64,000 bases of DNA from Leptobrachium leishanense (GCA_009667805.1 RXON01001597.1:20278-84277); one strand, 5' to 3'; shown: positions 36,560 to 48,469, counted from the stretch's first letter. The notes: generated from the letters alone by a model not told the origin. Numbers and translations: made by a program.

Positions 36560-36643
36560 CACCGCCACTCTTGCCGCCGGGCTCTCATGCTTTTGGTGCA
36601 GCAGGGCTCGGGCTCCTCTGACACACAGCACCGCGCGCAGCAT
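36560..36643 (-). CDS. gatd3: GATD3 exon 1 (start codon, mitochondrial targeting sequence)
   Basis: The exon encodes 28 residues beginning MLRAVLCVRGARALL and ending PAARVAV. The first 20 residues are rich in Arg, Ala and Leu with no acidic residue until Glu20, as expected of a mitochondrial presequence. The ATG is at 36643-36641 in a favourable context (CCGCC before ATG). The exon ends in phase 0 with the donor GTGTGT. When joined to exon 2 the sequence reads ARVAV-VLSGCG, matching the start of the ES1 domain in vertebrates. An upstream in-frame Met at 36826 exists but lies in the promoter-like segment, and the 36643 start gives the typical presequence. The identification rests on the join with exon 2, because targeting sequences are poorly conserved. 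Confidence 0.9.
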
Positions 36644-36870
36644 GGCGGGAGAGAAGCTCTGCGCAAACAGCGTAACCTGCACTAACACAGCGCTCAGACA
36701 CACGCCGACCCTGCGCAGCACCGGCTGTGAATTCAACTGGTGATGATAGCAATGTCTCCTACGGAAAACGTGTGACCTATCAGAGGAGAGCTGCGTGGGA
36801 GGAGCGTGACCCGCATACCTCATCACGTGACACCTGCAAGCGCTTCCGGGTCATGGCGGAAAATGGCAGC
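36644..36870 (-). promoter_or_regulatory. gatd3: GATD3 promoter / 5' UTR region
   Basis: This is the only GC-rich, non-repetitive stretch in the central window, and it sits directly upstream of the GATD3 start codon. On the minus strand it carries an ETS-type CCGGAAG (plus 36843-36849) and an E-box CACGTG (plus 36824-36829). No TATA box is obvious. ETS/GABPA sites are common in promoters of nuclear genes for mitochondrial proteins, which fits the product. The transcription start cannot be placed from sequence alone. A divergent transcript starting at the plus-strand ATGGCGG (36854) is possible, but its frame closes after ten codons. Confidence 0.6.
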
Positions 36871-36980
36871 TTGCCCTTACTATGAGAAAGATTCCATTCC
36901 AAAACCTAAACGTGGGGGAAGGGAGGCACAGCCAGTGTGTGGGAGCAACCATCACAAACTGGGGGGGAACTACTCACTAT

Positions 36981-37034
36981 TTATATGGCGCCAACAGCTT
37001 ATACAGCGTTGTATAATAACCAATGTGAAGAAGA
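36981..37034. mobile_element. LINE 3'-end fragment at the edge of the 39-bp array
   Basis: TATTTATATGGCGCCAACAG and TTATACAGCG match the end of the LINE fragment at 49592-49984 (TTTATAAAGCGCCAGCATAT). It leads directly into the 39-bp array and is the likely source of it. Confidence 0.6.
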
Positions 37035-40000
37035 CTAAATTATAATCTAGAGGAGCAGAGGGTCCGGCTCACAGGAGCTTACAATCTAGAGGAGCAGAGG
37101 GTCCGGCTCACAGGAGTTTACAATCTAGAGGAGCAGAGGGTCCGGCTCACAGGAGTTTACAATCTAGAGGAGCAGAGGGTCCGGCTCACAGGAGTTTACA
37201 ATCTAGAGGAGCAGAGGGTCCGGCTCACAGGAGTTTACAATCTAGAGGAGCAGAGGGTCCGGCTCACAGGAGCTTACAATCTAGAGGAGCAGAGGGTCCG
37301 GCTCACAGGAGTTTACAATCTAGAGGAGCAGAGGGTCCGGCTCACAGGAGCTTACAATCTAGAGGAGCAGAGGGTCCGGCTCACAGGAGCTTACAATCTA
37401 GAGGAGCAGAGGCCCGGCTCACAGGAGCTTACAATCTAGAGGAGCAGAGGGTCCGGCTCACAGGAGCTTACAATCTAGAGGAGCAGAGGGTCCGGCTCAC
37501 AGGAGTTTACAATCTAGAGGAGCAGAGGGTCCGACTCACAGGAGCTTACAATCTAGAGGAACAGAGGGCCCGGCTCACAGGAGCTTACAATCTAGAGGAG
37601 CAGAGGGTCCGGCTCACAGGAGCTTACAATCTAGAGGAGCAGAGGCCCGGCTCACAGGAGCTTACAATCTAGAGGAGCAGAGGGTCCGACTCACAGGAGC
37701 TTACAATCTAGAGGAGCAGAGGGTCCGGCTCACAGGAGTTTACAATCTAGAGGAGCAGAGGGCCCGGCTCACAGGAGTTTACAATCTAGAGGAGCAGAGG
37801 GTCCGGCTCACAGGAGCTTACAATCTAGAGGAGCAGAGGGTCCGGCTCACAGGAGTTTACAATCTAGAGGAGCAGAGGGTCCGGCTCACAGGAGCTTACA
37901 ATCTAGAGGAGCAGAGGGTCCGGCTCACAGGAGCTTACAATCTAGAGGAGCAGAGGGTCCGGCTCACAGGAGTTTACAATCTAGAGGAGCAGAGGGTCCG
38001 GCTCACAGGAGCTTACAATCTAGAGGAGCAGAGGGTCCGGCTCACAGGAGCTTACAATCTAGAGGAGCAGAGGGTCCGGCTCACAGGAGTTTACAATCTA
38101 GAGGAGCAGAGGGTCCGCTCACAGGAGCTACAATCTAGAGGAGCAGAGGGTCCGGCTCACAGGAGCTTACAATCTAGAGGAGCAGAGGGTCCGGCTCACA
38201 GGAGCTTACAATCTAGAGGAGCAGAGGGTCCGGCTCACAGGAGCTCACAATCTAGAGGAGCAGAGGGTCCGGCTCACAGGAGCTTACAATCTAGAGGAGC
38301 AGAGGGTCCGGCTCACAGGAGCTTACAATCTAGAGGAGCAGAGGGTCCGGCTCACAGGAGCTTACAATCTAGAGGAGCAGAGGTGGCTCACAGGAGCTTA
38401 CAATCTAGAGGAGCAGAGGTCCGGCTCACAGGAGCTTACAATCTAGAGGAGCAGAGGGTCCGGCTCACAGGAGCTTACAATCTAGAGGAGCAGAGGGTCC
38501 GGCTCACAGGAGCTTACAATCTAGAGGAGCAGAGGGTCCGGCTCACAGGAGCTTACAATCTAGAGGAGCAGAGGGTCCGGCTCACAGGAGTTTACAAACT
38601 AGAGGAGCAGAGGAGCTTACAATCCAGAGGAACAGAGGGTCCGGCTCACAGGAGCTTACAATCTAGAGGAGCAGAGGGCCCGGCTCACAGGAGCTTACAA
38701 TCTAGAGGAGCAGAGGGTCCGGCTCACAGGAGTTTACAATCTAGAGGAGCAGAGGGTCCGGCTCACAGGAGTTTACAATCTAGAGGAGCAGAGGGTCCGG
38801 CTCACAGGAGTTTACAATCTAGAGGAGCAGAGGGTCCGGCTCACAGGAGCTTACAATCTAGAGGAGCAGAGGGTCCGGCTCACAGGAGCTTACAATCTAG
38901 AGGAGCAGAGGGTCCGGCTCACAGGAGCTTACAATCTAGAGGAGCAGAGGGTCCGGCTCACAGGAGCTTACAATCTAGAGGAGCAGAGGGCCCGGCTCAC
39001 AGGAGTTTACAATCTAAGGAGAGCAGAGGCCCGGCTCACAGGAGCTTACAATCTAGAGGAGCAGAGGGCCCGGCTCACAGGAGCTTACAATCTAGAGGAG
39101 CAGAGGGTCCGGCTCACAGGAGCTTACAATCTAGAGGAGCAGAGGGTCCGGCTCACAGGAGCTTACAATCTAGAGGAGCAGAGGGTCCGGCTCACAGGAG
39201 CTTACAATCTAGAGGAGCAGAGGGTCCGGCTCACAGGAGTTTACAATCTAGAGGAGCAGAGGGCCCGGCTCACAGGAGCTTACAATCTAGAGGAGCAGAG
39301 GGTCCGGCTCACAGGAGCTTACAATCTAGAGGAGCAGAGGGTCCGGCTCACAGGAGCTTACAATCTAGAGGAGCAGAGGGTCCGGCTCACAGGAGCTTAC
39401 AATCTAGAGGAGCAGAGGGTCCGGCTCACAGGAGTTTACAATCTAGAGGAGCAGAGGGTCCGGCTCACAGGAGCTTACAATCTAGAGGAGCAGAGGCCCG
39501 GCTCACAGGAGCTTACAATCTAGAGGAGCAGAGGGCCCGGCTCACAGGAGCTTACAATCTAGAGGAGCAGAGGGTCCGGCTCACAGGAGTTTACAATCTA
39601 GAGGAGCAGAGGGCCCGGCTCACAGGAGTTTACAATCTAGAGGAGCAGAGGTCCGGCTCACAGGAGCTTACAATCTAGAGGAGCAGAGGGTCCGGCTCAC
39701 AGGAGTTTACAATCTAGAGGAGCAGAGGGTCCGGCTCACAGGAGCTTACAATCTAGAGGAGCAGAGGGTCCGGCTCACAGGAGTTTACAATCTAGAGGAG
39801 CAGAGGGTCCGGCTCACAGGAGCTTACAATCTAGAGGAGCAGAGGGTCCGGCTCACAGGAGCTTACAATCTAGAGGAGCAGAGGGTCCGGCTCACAGGAG
39901 TTTACAATCTAGAGGAGCAGAGGGTCCGGCTCACAGGAGCTTACAATCTAGAGGAGCAGAGGGTCCGGCTCACAGGAGCTTACAATCTAGAAGAGCAGAG

Positions 40001-41642
40001 GGTCCGGCTCACAGGAGCTTACAATCTAGAGGAGCAGAGGGTCCGGCTCACAGGAGCTTACAATCTAGAGGAGCAGAGGGTCCGGCTCACAGGAGCTTAC
40101 AATCTAGAGGAGCAGAGGGTCCGGCTCACAGGAGTTACAATCTAGAAGAGCAGAGGGTCCGGCTCACAGGAATTTACAATCTAGAGGAGCAGAGGATCCG
40201 GCTCACAGGAGCTTACAATCTAGAGGAGCAGAGGGTCTCCACAGGCAGTTTACAATCTAGAGGAGCAGAGGATCCGGCTCACAGGAGCTTACAATCTAGA
40301 GGAGCAGAGGGTCCGGCTCACAGGAGCTTACAATCTAGAGGAGCAGAGGGTCCGGCTCACAGGAGCTTACAATCTAGAGAGCAGAGGTCCGGCTCACAGG
40401 AGCTTACAATCTAGAGGAGCAGGGTCGGCTCACAGGAGTTTACAATCTAGGAGAGCTCACAGTCAGGAATTTACTCTACTAGAGGAGCAGAGGTCCGGCT
40501 CACAGGAGTTTACAATCTAGAGGAGCAGAGGGTCCGGCTCACAGGAGTTTACAATCTAGAAGAGCAGAGGGTCCGGCTCACAGGAGTTTACAATCTAGAG
40601 GAGCAGAGGGTCCGGCTCACAGGAGCTTACAATCTAGAGGAGCAGAGGGTCCGGCTCACAGGAGCTTACAATCTAGAGGAGCAGAGGGCCCGGCTCACAG
40701 GAGTTTACAATCTAGAGGAGCAGAGGGTCTGGCTCACAGGAGTTTACAATCTAGAGGAGCAGAGGACCCGGCTCACAGGAGTTTACAATCTAGAGGAGCA
40801 GAGGGTCCGGCTCACAGGAGCTTACAATCTAGAGGAGCAGAGGGTCCGGCTCACAGGAGCTTACAATCTAGAGGAGCAGAGGGCCCGGCTCACAGGAGCT
40901 TTACAATCTAGAGGAGCAGAGGTCCGGCTCACAGGAGTTTACAATCTAGAAGAGCAGAGGGTCCGGCTCACAGGAGCTTACAATCTAGAGGAGCAGAGGG
41001 TCCGGCTCACAGGAGTTTACAATCTAGAGGAGCAGAGGGTCCGGCTCACAGGAGCTTACAATCTAGAGGAGCAGAGGTCCGGCTCACAGGAGTTTACAAT
41101 CTAGAGGAGCAGAGGGTCCGGCTCACAGGAGTTTACAATCTAGAGGAGCAGAGGGTCCGGCTCACAGGAGCTTACAATCTAGAGGAGCAGAGGGTCCGGC
41201 TCACAGGAGTTTACAATCTAGAGGAGCAGAGGGTCCGGCTCCCAGGAGCTTACAATCTAGAGGAGCAGAGGGTCCGGCTCCCAGGAGCTTACAATCTAGA
41301 GGAGCAGAGGGTCCGGCTCCCAGGAGCTTACAATCTAGAGGAGCAGAGGGTCCGGCTCACAGGAGTTTACAATCTAGAGGAGCAGAGGGTCCAGCTCAGA
41401 GGAGCTTACAATCTAGAGGAGCAGAGGGCCCGTCTCACAGGAGCTTACAATCTAGAGGAGCAGAGGGCCCGGCTCACAGGAGTTTACAATCTAGAGGAGC
41501 AGAGGGTCCGGCTCACAGGAGTTTACAATCTAGAGGAGCAGAGGGTCCGGCTCACAGGAGCTTACAATCTAGAGGAGCAGAGGGCCCGGCTCACAGGAGC
41601 TTACAATCTAGAGGAGCAGAGGGCCCAGCTCACAGGAGTTTA
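37035..41642. repeat. 39-bp minisatellite (about 118 copies)
   Basis: The unit is GAGGAGCAGAGGGTCCGGCT plus CACAGGAGCTTACAATCTA, with GTTTAC and GGCCCG variants. The length is a multiple of three, so a 431-codon plus-strand frame of GAEGPAHRSLQSR repeats is meaningless. One further unit, more diverged, lies at 53839-53880 beyond a hAT terminus, so the array was split by insertion. Confidence 0.97.
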
Positions 41643-41689
41643 ACAGGGCTCGACATATTTGCTTTGAATCTAGGAGCCAGGTTTTTCTT

Positions 41690-42820
41690 CAGACTAGCTA
41701 AGAATTATACCCCTATTCTCTTCTTACAACTTCTCCCATGTAAGTTACCTTCTTAATACCATCTAACCCCCCCTCCCTTTTCCCGTAAATGAAAACACAA
41801 CAAAGTATTGGCATTTAAAAAAGGTCACGTCTTTTATTACATAAGGCCAAATTCTTTGCCTCTAAGGCAGAATTATTATTATCGATCCTCGTATGCCAAA
41901 TACGCTTCACCAGATAACACTGGCAGCCAGATAACACTGGTAACTGCAATGCACCACAAGCATTGCCCAGAAATAACGCCCCACGTGGCTAACCAGGATG
42001 ACCACACGTCTGCTCAGTGTATTTTGTATGGCAGATAGCAGCCGAGAGGATCTGCAAACCAGGAAGGCACCTGAGCCTGGCCGTATATGAAACCACGACT
42101 CACCCCGTACCCTGCAGACCCTCCCCCCACTATCGCCCTCCACGTGCCAGGCCGCCTATTTCACCGCCTCCTCCCTAACCTAAACCATGTCCATCTTAAA
42201 GTGCAATCCCCAGCTGTGGCCGTTCAAACCACCAGCTGGCTTCCTGCCACATGGTAAAGTACCCATTTAAGCGCAATCCACCCAGTTGTGGCCGTTGTAA
42301 AAAAACCACCAACTGGCTTCAAGCTACTTGGGAACTAATTCTGATCGATAATAATTGCTCTAAACCATATTTTAATCAAAGAACATCCCCCAACCTTGGC
42401 CGTTCAAAAACCACAGGCTGGCTTCATGTAACATGGTGTATAACTTGATGGGAATAGGTAGACTAACCATGTCCATATTTAGAGAATCCCCCAGACGTGG
42501 CCGTATAAACCATGAACCGGGTTCATGCAACATGGCATATTTCCATATGGGAAATCACGGGCGGTCTTGAATGAGTGGTGAAATCACCACTGCATTGCCC
42601 CAGAAGGTGGCGCTTCTGATGCGTGACCTTTCCGTTGTTGTAGAGAACCAGCATCTATGAAAGAGAAACAAACAGGGTGGGTTGGGTGGGAGTAAAAGAA
42701 AATTAACTGCGATACACAAACTGCCCCCATGCCTTGTCTTTTATACCCTCCCCTTCCCCCTCCCTCCCATTGCTCCTCTCCCTATTGCATCCAATCACAA
42801 ATCGGCCATGCTTCAGCTCA
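41690..42820 (-). repeat. Ngaro-2 terminal repeat region, copy 1
   Basis: This region is shared with 44070-44535, 44700-44965, 49371-49560 and 50440-51400. Landmarks are CCAGATAACACTGG pairs, CCCACGTGGCTAA, GAGAGGATCTGCAAACCAGG, a tandem block of about 85-95 bp units (CCCCAGCTGTGGCCG ... CCAGCTGGCTTC), and AACAGGGTGGGT. On the minus strand AATAAAAGACGTGACC supplies a polyadenylation signal. The position next to the SGNH end of the minus-strand Ngaro-like element suggests its split direct repeats. Confidence 0.6.
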
Positions 42821-42824
42821 TTAA

Positions 42825-43983
42825 CACCTTAGTGACCGGGCGGTTTTACACAAATCCGTCTTTTAGTGACCGCTGCTGTTTTTACGTTTCTGCGCTGTTA
42901 GTGTTTAGGTCAAATTTTCCTCTTACTCGTTTATTCAACCCACACATATTATACACCGTTTTTCCCGCCATTAAATGGACTTTCTAGAAATACCATTATA
43001 TCCATCATATCGAATAATTTACTATAAAAAAATATGAAATACGAGGAACAAAATGGTAAAAACACACTTTTTCGTAATTTAATCCCCAAAATCTACAACC
43101 ACCCAAAAAGACCCCGGCTAAATAGGTTCAAAATTTTGTCCCGAGACTAGAAATACCCAATTTTTACATGCGTTTGCTTTTTAACCCCTTCACTGCTGAG
43201 ACAGTTCACCTATGTGCGCTGCGCTCATTCTGACCATTTTGTGCTAATTTTTTTTAGATGACAGCCTAGGTCCTATTTAATCCCCCCCAGACAAATTTTT
43301 TTTTTTAAAAAAAACACATTTTTTTATTTTATTTAAATTTATTTTTATTTTAATTTTTTTAACCAAACCTGGTCATGTTTGTATCATTTGAAAGGCCATA
43401 ATCAGGCCTTTCAAATGATATCAAATATGACTATCTAGCTGCCAGGGATCGGGAGATAAAGGGATCTTAGGATCCCCTTATCTCTACATGGCAGCTAGAT
43501 GGTTAACTGCCCACTTGACATCCTCACACATATGGTGAGGTTGTCAGTGGGTGGGGGGACCTGGAGGCTTGGCTGACATCCAAGATGTCAGCCCCCCTCC
43601 AGGTTCGAATCCCAATTGGCGCCGAAACGTGATCCAGCAGCGAAACGGGAGACTCTCCCCTTTTCAGCGGTGTAAAAAGCATCTCCCTAGCTGCAATGGT
43701 TGGGGAGATAGAGGGCTCCGAAGGAGCCCCCCCTCCCCTCCATTGCTTTGCATGGGGACGCCTGCTGATGACGTCACCACGCAGCGTGGCGACGTCATCA
43801 GCCTCGCCTGCCCATGTAAATCACATGGGCAGGCTTCCTCCCTGCCAGATCACCGAGGGATCCAGCGAGGGAGGTGAGTATCGGGCGGGAGGGGATTAGG
43901 CGCTGCTGACGTACCCTGTACGTCGCGGGTCTAAGGGAGACCCGAGGACAGGACGTACAGGTACGTCAACGGCCCTTAAGGGG
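42825..43983. mobile_element. piggyBac-type MITE (1,159 bp), TTAA flanked
   Basis: TTAA at 42821-42824 and 43984-43987 flank ends CACCTTAGTGACCGG and GGCCCTTAAGGGG. The paralogous copy at 49493-49496 has a single TTAA between the same flanks (CTTCAGCT..A and GCAAAAAGCCCC), an empty site. The interior is AT-rich on the left and hairpin-rich on the right (for example CATTTGAAAGGCC with its complement at 43387-43423). Further TTAA-plus-CCCCTT sites at 43183 suggest one MITE nested in another. Confidence 0.85.
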
Positions 43984-43987
43984 TTAA

Positions 43988-44965
43988 GCAAAAAAGCCCC
44001 CATGCCTGATCCCATAGAACAAAGGGAACTCACTCCCTTTCACTCTTGTGTAATTAGTCTCTCTCTCGAACTAAGAATTATACCCCTATTCTCTTCTTAC
44101 AACTTCTCCCATGTAAGTTACCTTCTTAATACCAACTAACCCCCCCTCCCCCTCCCTTTTCCCGTAAATGAAAACACAACAAAGTATTGGCATTTTGAAG
44201 AGGTCATGTCTTTTATTACTTAAGGCCAAATTCTTTGCCTCTAAGGCAGAATTATTATTATCGATCCTCGTATGCTAAATACGCTTCACCAGATAACACT
44301 GGCAGCCAGATAACACTGGCAACTGCAATGCACCACAAGCATTGCCCAGAAATAGCGCCCCACGTGGCTAAGCAGGATGACCACACGTCTGCTCAGGGTA
44401 TGTTTATGGCAGATAGCAGTCCGAGAGGATCTGCAAACCAGGAAGGCACCTGAGCCTGGCCGTATAAAACCACAACTCACCCCGTACCCTGCAGACCCTC
44501 CCCCCACTATTGCCCTCCACGTGCCAGGCCGCCTATTTCACCGCCACCAAAAACGAGGACCCTCTTTTTACTGCCACCAATAAAAAGCCGTGACCTTTCC
44601 TCTTACCCCACAAAAGGCTCCTTATCGCGCCTTCAATGAAGAGTGTGTTCCCAGCCTTATCACTCCTTCAATGAACTCCTCACTTCTTGCTCCTATTTCG
44701 GGGTGCTCCAAAACCATTGCCAGATAACATCAGCAAATGCAATGCACCACACATATTGCCCAGAAATAGCGGCCCCACGTGGCTAAGTAGCGTGACCACA
44801 CGTCTACTCAGGGGTCTCTTTATATCGCAAATAGCAGGCCGAGAGGATCTGCAAACCAGGAAGGCACCTGAGCTTGGCCGTACGAAACCACACTCACCCC
44901 GTACCCTGCAGACCCTCCCCCTACCATTGCATCCCCACGTGCCAAGCCGCTATTTCACCACTCAC
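43988..44965 (-). repeat. Ngaro-2 terminal repeat region, copies 2 and 3
   Basis: 44070-44535 repeats copy 1 nearly in full length. After a 165-bp different stretch (44536-44700), 44700-44965 repeats its middle portion again. The alternating arrangement is consistent with the split direct repeats at the 3' end of Ngaro elements, read on the minus strand. Confidence 0.6.
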
Positions 44966-45230
44966 AATACCCATCTCTTCTCTAGCTGTCCCCTAAATGT
45001 AGTACCATAATATCTGGCTTATCCCTCTTTCTCCTGGATGTCTTTACTATTCCCAATAACTGCCCCAAACCCTACATTGCTTCCCTATCCATCTAATCCC
45101 TACTTCAATTACGCTGCACCCCGGGGTTGCTCCTCTCTTGGTGCCAGCAGCATGACTCTCCATCCAGTGCACATAGGAGTGTCCCAGGATCCGCACTCTC
45201 ATTGCGTGTCCTGCAAATAACCAAAATGCA
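44966..45230 (-). pseudogene. Ngaro-2 SGNH hydrolase remnant
   Basis: On the minus strand VRILGHSYVHWMESHAAG (near 45190-45140) is block I with the GHS serine. It is followed by EVGIRWIGKQCRVW and, after a shift, DKPDIMVLHLG, the start of block III. The Asn-Asp of GGND is lost. It corresponds to the hydrolase of the plus-strand Ngaro at 14100, but is clearly a different lineage (only block motifs agree). Confidence 0.78.
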
Positions 45231-45359
45231 AACTATTAACTGTAATACGCACACACACACAGTGTACCCAAACTGAAAAGAAACCAAAAGAAACAAGGAA
45301 ACAAATTATTATTATTAAAACAAAACAATTGTTCCCCATAAGTTTTCCCTTCATTTCTT

Positions 45360-46060
45360 TAATGACCTCACATATTTCCTATATACTTCCCATTTCCATC
45401 TCCCCATCTTTTTAATTCAATCCTTTGGGTAACCCAATTCTGCCTCAGTACCAGCAGCTCCTATCCTGAAAGAATGGGGGCAAATGTAACTCCCCTTTCA
45501 ACCAAGCCCCTCCGTGGCCTGCTGCGGAACCATTTTGAATTGATACCCGGACAAGTTAGTACCACCCTTGTGCCCCCAAAACATGCGACCGTTTGAAGGA
45601 GTCGCCTCCAAGTATCCCCTGATACATACCACTGGGCATACTTCCCCACCATGGGCACCTAGAGCAATTGTTTCCTCAATCCTTAGGGCAGCTGAAAAAC
45701 TAAAACAAATGCTGCCCTACAAAGATTGTTATCAGCTCCATCTTATCTCCTACTTGTACTCTGCTGTCAAGATCTTCCTCACCACGAATTGTTTAGCCCA
45801 GTCCTCCTCTTCCTTTAACCGAGCAAAGTATGAAATACCACTAAATAGTTCCAAGCTGTCCTTTATTGACTTACCGCCGAACTTCAGTAGCTATTTGAAA
45901 ACAACATTCTGCCCTACCTCCTCTGTCCCTTTAAAACTCGATCCAACCCTTTCACTGCTTGCTCTACTGTGCCTATGTCTTCTGCAACAACAATCTCCTC
46001 ACCAAATCATTGATGCCCTCTAATTGCTCCCCATCTGGCAAAGAAATGGAGGGCAGTCTT
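45360..46060 (-). pseudogene. Ngaro-2 tyrosine recombinase remnant
   Basis: On the minus strand DSLELFSGISYFARLKEEED marks the core-binding part. AALRIEETIALG (about 45692-45660) carries the first Arg, HSFRIGAAGTEAE (about 45477-45440) the His and second Arg, and MGRWKWEVYRKYVR (about 45405-45365) the Tyr. All are separated by stops or frame changes. Confidence 0.82.
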
Positions 46061-46149
46061 CACCCTGGAAATTTTTTTTTTTTTTATTATTTTTATTTTT
46101 CTTTTATATTTTTTTTATTATTATTATTAAATTTTTTTTTCTTTCCTCC

Positions 46150-46985
46150 TCCCACCTCCCGGTGCCAAATGTCGGAACACATCCCACCTGAAACTGGACA
46201 ATGTATCCGCCACCACCTTCCTTACCCCCAGTATGTGATTTGCCGTGAAATTAATATTGCTTTTCAATCATATCAACACCAAATACCTGACATAGGCTAC
46301 AACCTGCGGTGATGATGCAGACATGTTTATTCAGCACTTGCACCACACCTTGAATATCAGACCCAAAAAAAGGGGGGGGGATTTTTTTTTTTTTTAAATT
46401 TATTTATTTTTTATTTATTTTTATTTATTTTTTAATTCTATCCCCCACAGTGGTATTGCCCCGACGATTGGAAAATAAAAAATTCCAGAAACACCAAGCT
46501 TTGCACCCATCCATTGAATCCACTCCTGGGCCATTTGCCTGCTCACCATTTGAAATTACACTAGACCATTTGATCTTAATGTCTGGCCATTCCCCCCAAA
46601 CCACCTACAATTCTCCCCGATCAACTAAACTTATATTGTTACCCCCCCTCCCCCGATCCTACCTCATGCTCCAGTCCCTTTGGAACCCGCTACCATGAAA
46701 TCGTCCAAGTATTGTACTATACGTCTCCTCCTCGCTCTCTTCTCCACTAAGCAATGCAAAAAAGTAGGAAGCACGGGATATTGCCCACCCCAATGGGTAA
46801 ACAGATATCGATGTAAAATTACCCATCGCATTTACACCCCATTAAAAGAAAACCCCCTGGACACAGCGGTACGGCCTGAAGGCTGCCTCTAGATCAAGCA
46901 TAGGTAACTCTGTCCCCTCGCCAGCTACCCTTACCAAAATCACCACCTGATTGAATGGTAGCTAACAGAAACATCTTCCCTACTT
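46150..46985 (-). pseudogene. Ngaro-2 reverse transcriptase and RNase H remnant
   Basis: On the minus strand RVAGEGTELPMLDLEAAFR (about 46930-46875) is the first Asp motif. FYIDICLPIG is the B-box equivalent, and VQYLDDFMVAGSKGTG (46720-46670) carries the intact YLDD box. RNase H follows as LVFLEFF / PIVGAIPLWG (about 46490-46450), SDIQGVVQVLN (46365-46330) and NINFTANHILGV, VVADTLSSFRWDVFRHLAP (46265-46160). Stops and shifts occur between nearly every motif. No Gag was found further upstream. Confidence 0.85.
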
Positions 46986-48469
46986 ATTGCCTCTGCAAAG
47001 AAACGGCCGTCCCAATGTTTATTTGTATGTATTTTCCTTACATTCCCTTGCTCTGTGTATCATGTAGAGTATTGTATTCCCTCTGTATAGTGTAACCTCT
47101 GTATTACCATCCAGTCTTTGTATAGTGTACACCCCCTGTAAGAATGAATTCCTTTTGTTTTCACATGCTTCCATCAGCCCCTCCCCCCAGCAACTAAGGT
47201 CACCAGCTCACTGTTATCTGATCCATTGTTTGCATCTGAGAGTGACTCCATTGTTTGTGCACCTTCCCCCTCTGTATGTGTGTGTCCCCTTGCGAAATGT
47301 AAATAACGCCGTCTCCATTTTGAGTTGAGAAAGAGCAAAGATGTTCTGTACATAAGTGGCTGCATTGTCCTCCATTTTATGAGTCCTCAGCCCTGGAATC
47401 CCTTATCAATAGAACCAAGCTGCACATGTGAAAGTCTTTAACCTCCGTCCACAATGAAACTGATTCTTGCTTAGTATATTAATCTACAGACCTGAAGTTA
47501 AACCAACCGAACTAACCTAATGACACAGCATTTGCTAACATACAGAATCATTGTTTAGTTGATAAGCCTCTTCAGAAATTATAACAGACACATTTAGATG
47601 TGTATTTGGTTAGTAATTGTTATATATTCATAAATCTGGCAGAAACTTTCTGGATTAATTTAGTTGCGCAAATGTAAATTTAAACAGATTGTACAGTTAC
47701 TGCTGCAGCCCTTCCTCATTGGCAGAAGCACATGTGACTTTTTGAGGTTTAAGATGGCTGCCAGCCATGCGGTCACTGACTACCTATGTTTATAAGATCA
47801 TACAGCCTATACAAATAATAAGGTTTGATCAATCATTACAAAGTGAAGCAAATATCAACGAGCGTATTCTAACTAACAATGCAAATCACTAGAACGGATA
47901 AATTAGCGCGTATTCAACCCAATAGATTACCCACACACACATATAGTATATTATCAACATAGCTTAAAATTCCCCAAATAAATACACTTAATACTTATCC
48001 ACTCGCAGGCTTTATTATGATGATGGTACAAGTGTGAAATATGAGTGAGTTACTGCTCAGGTTTCCTCTATTCCTGAAATAAGTCTCTCCTCTCCCTCAA
48101 TAAAGACAAAGTTACCGTTCTAAATAATTATTTACTCAACTGTAGCAAGTGCTCAAAACAAAAGATTGTACATTACTGCTGTGTCACTTTAAAAATTGCA
48201 ACAATTAGAATAGTGAACTTAAATACAGTATACAAATTAATTTGTTCACCAACTTATTGCTTTGCCCTTGGGGTTACTCCAACATTATTTAAAACACACA
48301 GCTCTTTGAATAACCCTGTAAATCATAACCCACATAAAAGGCCAGCATGTGAAGCTGCTTGAGAATCCACTAAAGGTGTTACTCAGCAATGCACGTATGG
48401 TGCTTTTCTCATTCGGCACACTATAGAGTTATAGTGACTAATGTCCAGTGATTCAGTCTGTTATATCAA
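46986..48469. other. Unassigned; possible decayed solo LTR
   Basis: There is no coding signal. An LTR-like arrangement may exist (AAGATGGCTGCCAGCC at 47751, TTTATAAGATC at 47789, AATAATAAGG at 47815), but no matching ends or duplication were found. A lone hAT/Harbinger-type end, CTCTTTGAATAACCCTG, lies at 48302-48318. TAATACTTATCC recurs at 47990 and 49285. Confidence 0.35.

Noticed and set aside
36806..37045. Possible divergent gene from the GATD3 promoter (frame with MAACPYYEKDSIPKPKR)
   Set aside because: No homology recognised, no good donor, and the frame runs into repeat sequence; the alternative ATGGCGG frame stops after ten codons.
38383..39678. 431-codon frame of GAEGPAHRSLQSR repeats
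   Set aside because: Artefact of the 39-bp minisatellite.
45568..46023. Plus-strand frame of 151 codons
   Set aside because: It is the antisense shadow of the Ngaro-2 recombinase remnant on the minus strand.
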